Shown piece after piece: positions 62,549 through 64,000 of a DNA stretch of 64,000 nt (positions are counted from its first letter, which is position 1; each line of letters starts with the position of its first letter). The stretch is from NCBI RefSeq assembly GCF_017948265.1, contig NZ_CP072852.1, forward strand, positions 3,348,001 to 3,412,000, in the 5' to 3' direction. This DNA is from Rhodoferax sp. PAMC 29310 (GTDB lineage: Bacteria; Pseudomonadota; Gammaproteobacteria; Burkholderiales; Burkholderiaceae_C). The notes below the pieces were generated by a model that saw only the letters and a program-made list of their open reading frames with translations, did no database searches and had not been told where the DNA came from. The position numbers and the translations under genes were made by a program.

Positions 62549-63391
62549 ATGCTAGAACCCATGTCGACTTCCAAAACCGAAAACACAGCACCAATGACCG
62601 CCAGCGTGGTGTCTCCCACCTGGGTGTTTTTGCGCGGCCTGACCCGCGAGAGCCGGCACTGGGGCCGCTTTGTGGACGAGTTTGCGCATGCCCTGCCGGG
62701 CAGCCGGGTGATGGCGCTGGATTTGCCGGGCAATGGGCACCTGAATTCATTCCCCAGTCCAACGCGGGTGCCGGCCATGGTGGCGCACTGCCGCAGGCAA
62801 CTGGCCCTGCGCCAGGTGGACGGGCCGGTGCGGCTGCTGGCCATGTCGCTGGGCGCCATGGTGGCGGTGGCTTGGGCGCAAGCGCACCCGCAAGAGGTGG
62901 TCAGCCAGGTGTTGATCAACACCAGCTTGCGGCCCTTCAGCCCGTTTTACCAACGGCTCAAACCCGCCAACTACGGCGTGTTGCTGCGCCTGGTGCTGAG
63001 CCGGGCCAGTGACGAGGCCTGGGAAAGCGCGGTTCTGCGTTTGACGAGCAATCATTGGGCGAATCAGCCTGAGGCGGTGTTGCCGCACTGGTTGGCGTTG
63101 CGCGCGGCCAACCCGGTGTCGCGCGCCAATGCCTTGCGCCAGTTGCTGGCCGCGGCAGGCTACCGGGCGTCTGCGCAGCCGCCGGCGGTGCCTACGCTCC
63201 TGCTGGCCAGTGAAAACGACCAACTGGTGTCCCCGGACTGCTCGACAACGCTGGCGCGCCTGTGGCGCACTCCCTTGCGGCTGCACCCCAGCGCCGGGCA
63301 CGATCTGCCGTTGGACGACGGCCTTTGGGTGGCGGCGCAGGTGCGCGACTGGCTGGCCAGCGCCCTGCCAACGCCGGCCTCTGCGCCTTAG
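62549..63391 (+). CDS. Alpha/beta hydrolase
   Basis: A 280-residue alpha/beta hydrolase: WVFLRGLTRESRHW (oxyanion loop with LRG in place of HG), LDLPGNG, the nucleophile elbow LLAMSLGAMVAVA (Ser near residue 105), ASENDQLVSPDC (Asp) and HPSAGHDLPLDD (His). The triad is complete. It lies close behind the M14 gene; both may act on the same peptide- or ester-containing compound. An ATG at 62561 (MSTSK) is an equally good start. Confidence 0.85.
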   Translation: MLEPMSTSKTENTAPMTASVVSPTWVFLRGLTRESRHWGRFVDEFAHALPGSRVMALDLPGNGHLNSFPSPTRVPAMVAHCRRQLALRQVDGPVRLLAMSLGAMVAVAWAQAHPQEVVSQVLINTSLRPFSPFYQRLKPANYGVLLRLVLSRASDEAWESAVLRLTSNHWANQPEAVLPHWLALRAANPVSRANALRQLLAAAGYRASAQPPAVPTLLLASENDQLVSPDCSTTLARLWRTPLRLHPSAGHDLPLDDGLWVAAQVRDWLASALPTPASAP

Positions 63392-63885
63392 GCCGAAGGC
63401 GGCTCCATGGGCGCGCGCAGGGCGCTAAAACGCTGATCCATTTCACGGCGCATTTGTTTGCGCACCTCAGCGGCCGAGTGGCGGCGGCGCTCGTCCGCAG
63501 TGGTGGGTTGCAGGGGCGTCACGGGCACGGGTTTGCCGTGTTCGTCCACCGCCACCATGGTGAAGAAGCAGCTGTTCACATGGCGCACCACGCGGTCGCG
63601 AATGTTCTCGGCAATCACCTTGATGCCAATCTCCATGGACGAGGTGCCGGTGTGGTTGACCGAGGCCAGCAGGGTGACGAGTTCGCCCACATGAATGGGC
63701 TGGCGAAACACCACCTGGTCCACGCTGAGCGTGACCACGTAGTGCCCGGCGTAGCGGCTGGCGCAGGCGTAGGCGGCCTGGTCCAGCAGCTTGAGCAGGT
63801 TGCCGCCGTGCACTTTGCCGGAAAAGTTGGCCGTGTCGGGCGTCATCAACACGGTCATCGAGAGTTGGTGCGAGGGCAGGTCCAT
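63388..63885 (-). CDS. Acyl-CoA thioesterase, hotdog fold (YciA-like)
   Basis: A 165-residue hotdog thioesterase. MTVLMTPDTANFSGKVHGGN (residues 10-29) with the catalytic Asp/His-Gly-Gly region, LLDQAAYACASRYAG as the long helix, and VDQVVFRQPIHVGELV. Such enzymes hydrolyse acyl-CoA. The ATG at 63885 fits the family. Its end overlaps the hydrolase gene by four bases on the other strand. The start overlaps the stop of the gene upstream (TGATG). Confidence 0.9.
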   Translation of the reverse strand: MDLPSHQLSMTVLMTPDTANFSGKVHGGNLLKLLDQAAYACASRYAGHYVVTLSVDQVVFRQPIHVGELVTLLASVNHTGTSSMEIGIKVIAENIRDRVVRHVNSCFFTMVAVDEHGKPVPVTPLQPTTADERRRHSAAEVRKQMRREMDQRFSALRAPMEPPSA

Positions 63886-64000
63886 CAGAGAGTTCCGCTC
63901 AAGGTATTCACGGCCTGCGCCCAGCGTTGGGCCATGGCGGGGGTGTTGTAGCAAGTGGTGCTGGCGGCGGCGCTGTACACGGCGCGCTCCAGCAGTTGAA
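63885..64000 (-). CDS. C-terminal end of an unidentified gene (cut by window edge)
   Basis: The minus frame ending at 63885 reads QLLERAVYSAAASTTCYNTP, AMAQRWAQAVNTLSGTL and stop. TGATG overlap with the thioesterase start implies a real coding end in the same operon. Too short to name. Confidence 0.5.
   Translation of the reverse strand, partial: QLLERAVYSAAASTTCYNTPAMAQRWAQAVNTLSGTL

Noticed and set aside
1..64000. CRISPR array, rRNA, tRNA
   Set aside because: No regularly spaced identical repeats, no rRNA-like sequence and no convincing tRNA were noticed on reading; a dedicated scan could still find a tRNA.

Overview
The window is chromosomal DNA with G+C in the low sixties per cent. It looks like a betaproteobacterium of the Comamonadaceae (Rhodoferax/Polaromonas-like). 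This rests on protein-level resemblance (AcuI/AcuR, guanidine operon, tandem YceI, ABC-F Uup) and on a dispersed short palindromic repeat that I associate with that family. No rRNA, tRNA or CRISPR was seen. The genus is an inference.

Layout. 1-5214: SNF2 helicase (cut by the window edge), dienelactone hydrolase, bacteriohemerythrin, and an acuR-acuI pair with two matching operators. 5670-8150: a secreted three-gene unit (amidohydrolase, YtkA-like protein, di-heme peroxidase). 8237-10757: an IS3-family element interrupted by a second IS3-family element, next to a truncated lipoprotein gene. 11067-31402: mostly ordinary metabolism, transport and signalling (nitroreductase/LysR, uup, flavin reductase, SulP-USP, ClC, MarR, cytochrome b561-YceI-YceI, alanine dehydrogenase), but with three broken genes: HD-GYP (frameshift), M14 peptidase (TGA) and a chemoreceptor (TAG). 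31532-32821: a second, intact copy of the first IS. 33065-42875: a complete guanidine assimilation operon. 43383-49394: sbcDC and ppk2. 50931-61110: a defence-flavoured accessory region with a YhcG/DUF1016 nuclease, a Fic protein, gene remnants, and the set NERD-helicase / GajA / GajB (Gabija-like), in which gajB carries a frameshift in a homopolymer. 61505-64000: M14-like peptidase, alpha/beta hydrolase, thioesterase and one cut gene.

The best-integrated system is the guanidine operon. A likely sigma-54 promoter is followed by a guanidine-I (ykkC) riboswitch, then ABC importer genes, the two carboxyguanidine deiminase subunits, a second riboswitch of a different class (guanidine-II, mini-ykkC), a biotin carboxylase annotated in most genomes as urea carboxylase, and allophanate hydrolase. 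Together they would import guanidine and convert it through carboxyguanidine and allophanate to ammonia and CO2.

The most open-ended system is the NERD-helicase/GajA/GajB set. All three genes lie on the minus strand in series; gajAB is visibly poorer in G+C than the NERD gene before it. Disrupted genes are frequent (seven). Either the lineage is losing genes or the assembly has local errors; reads would decide.
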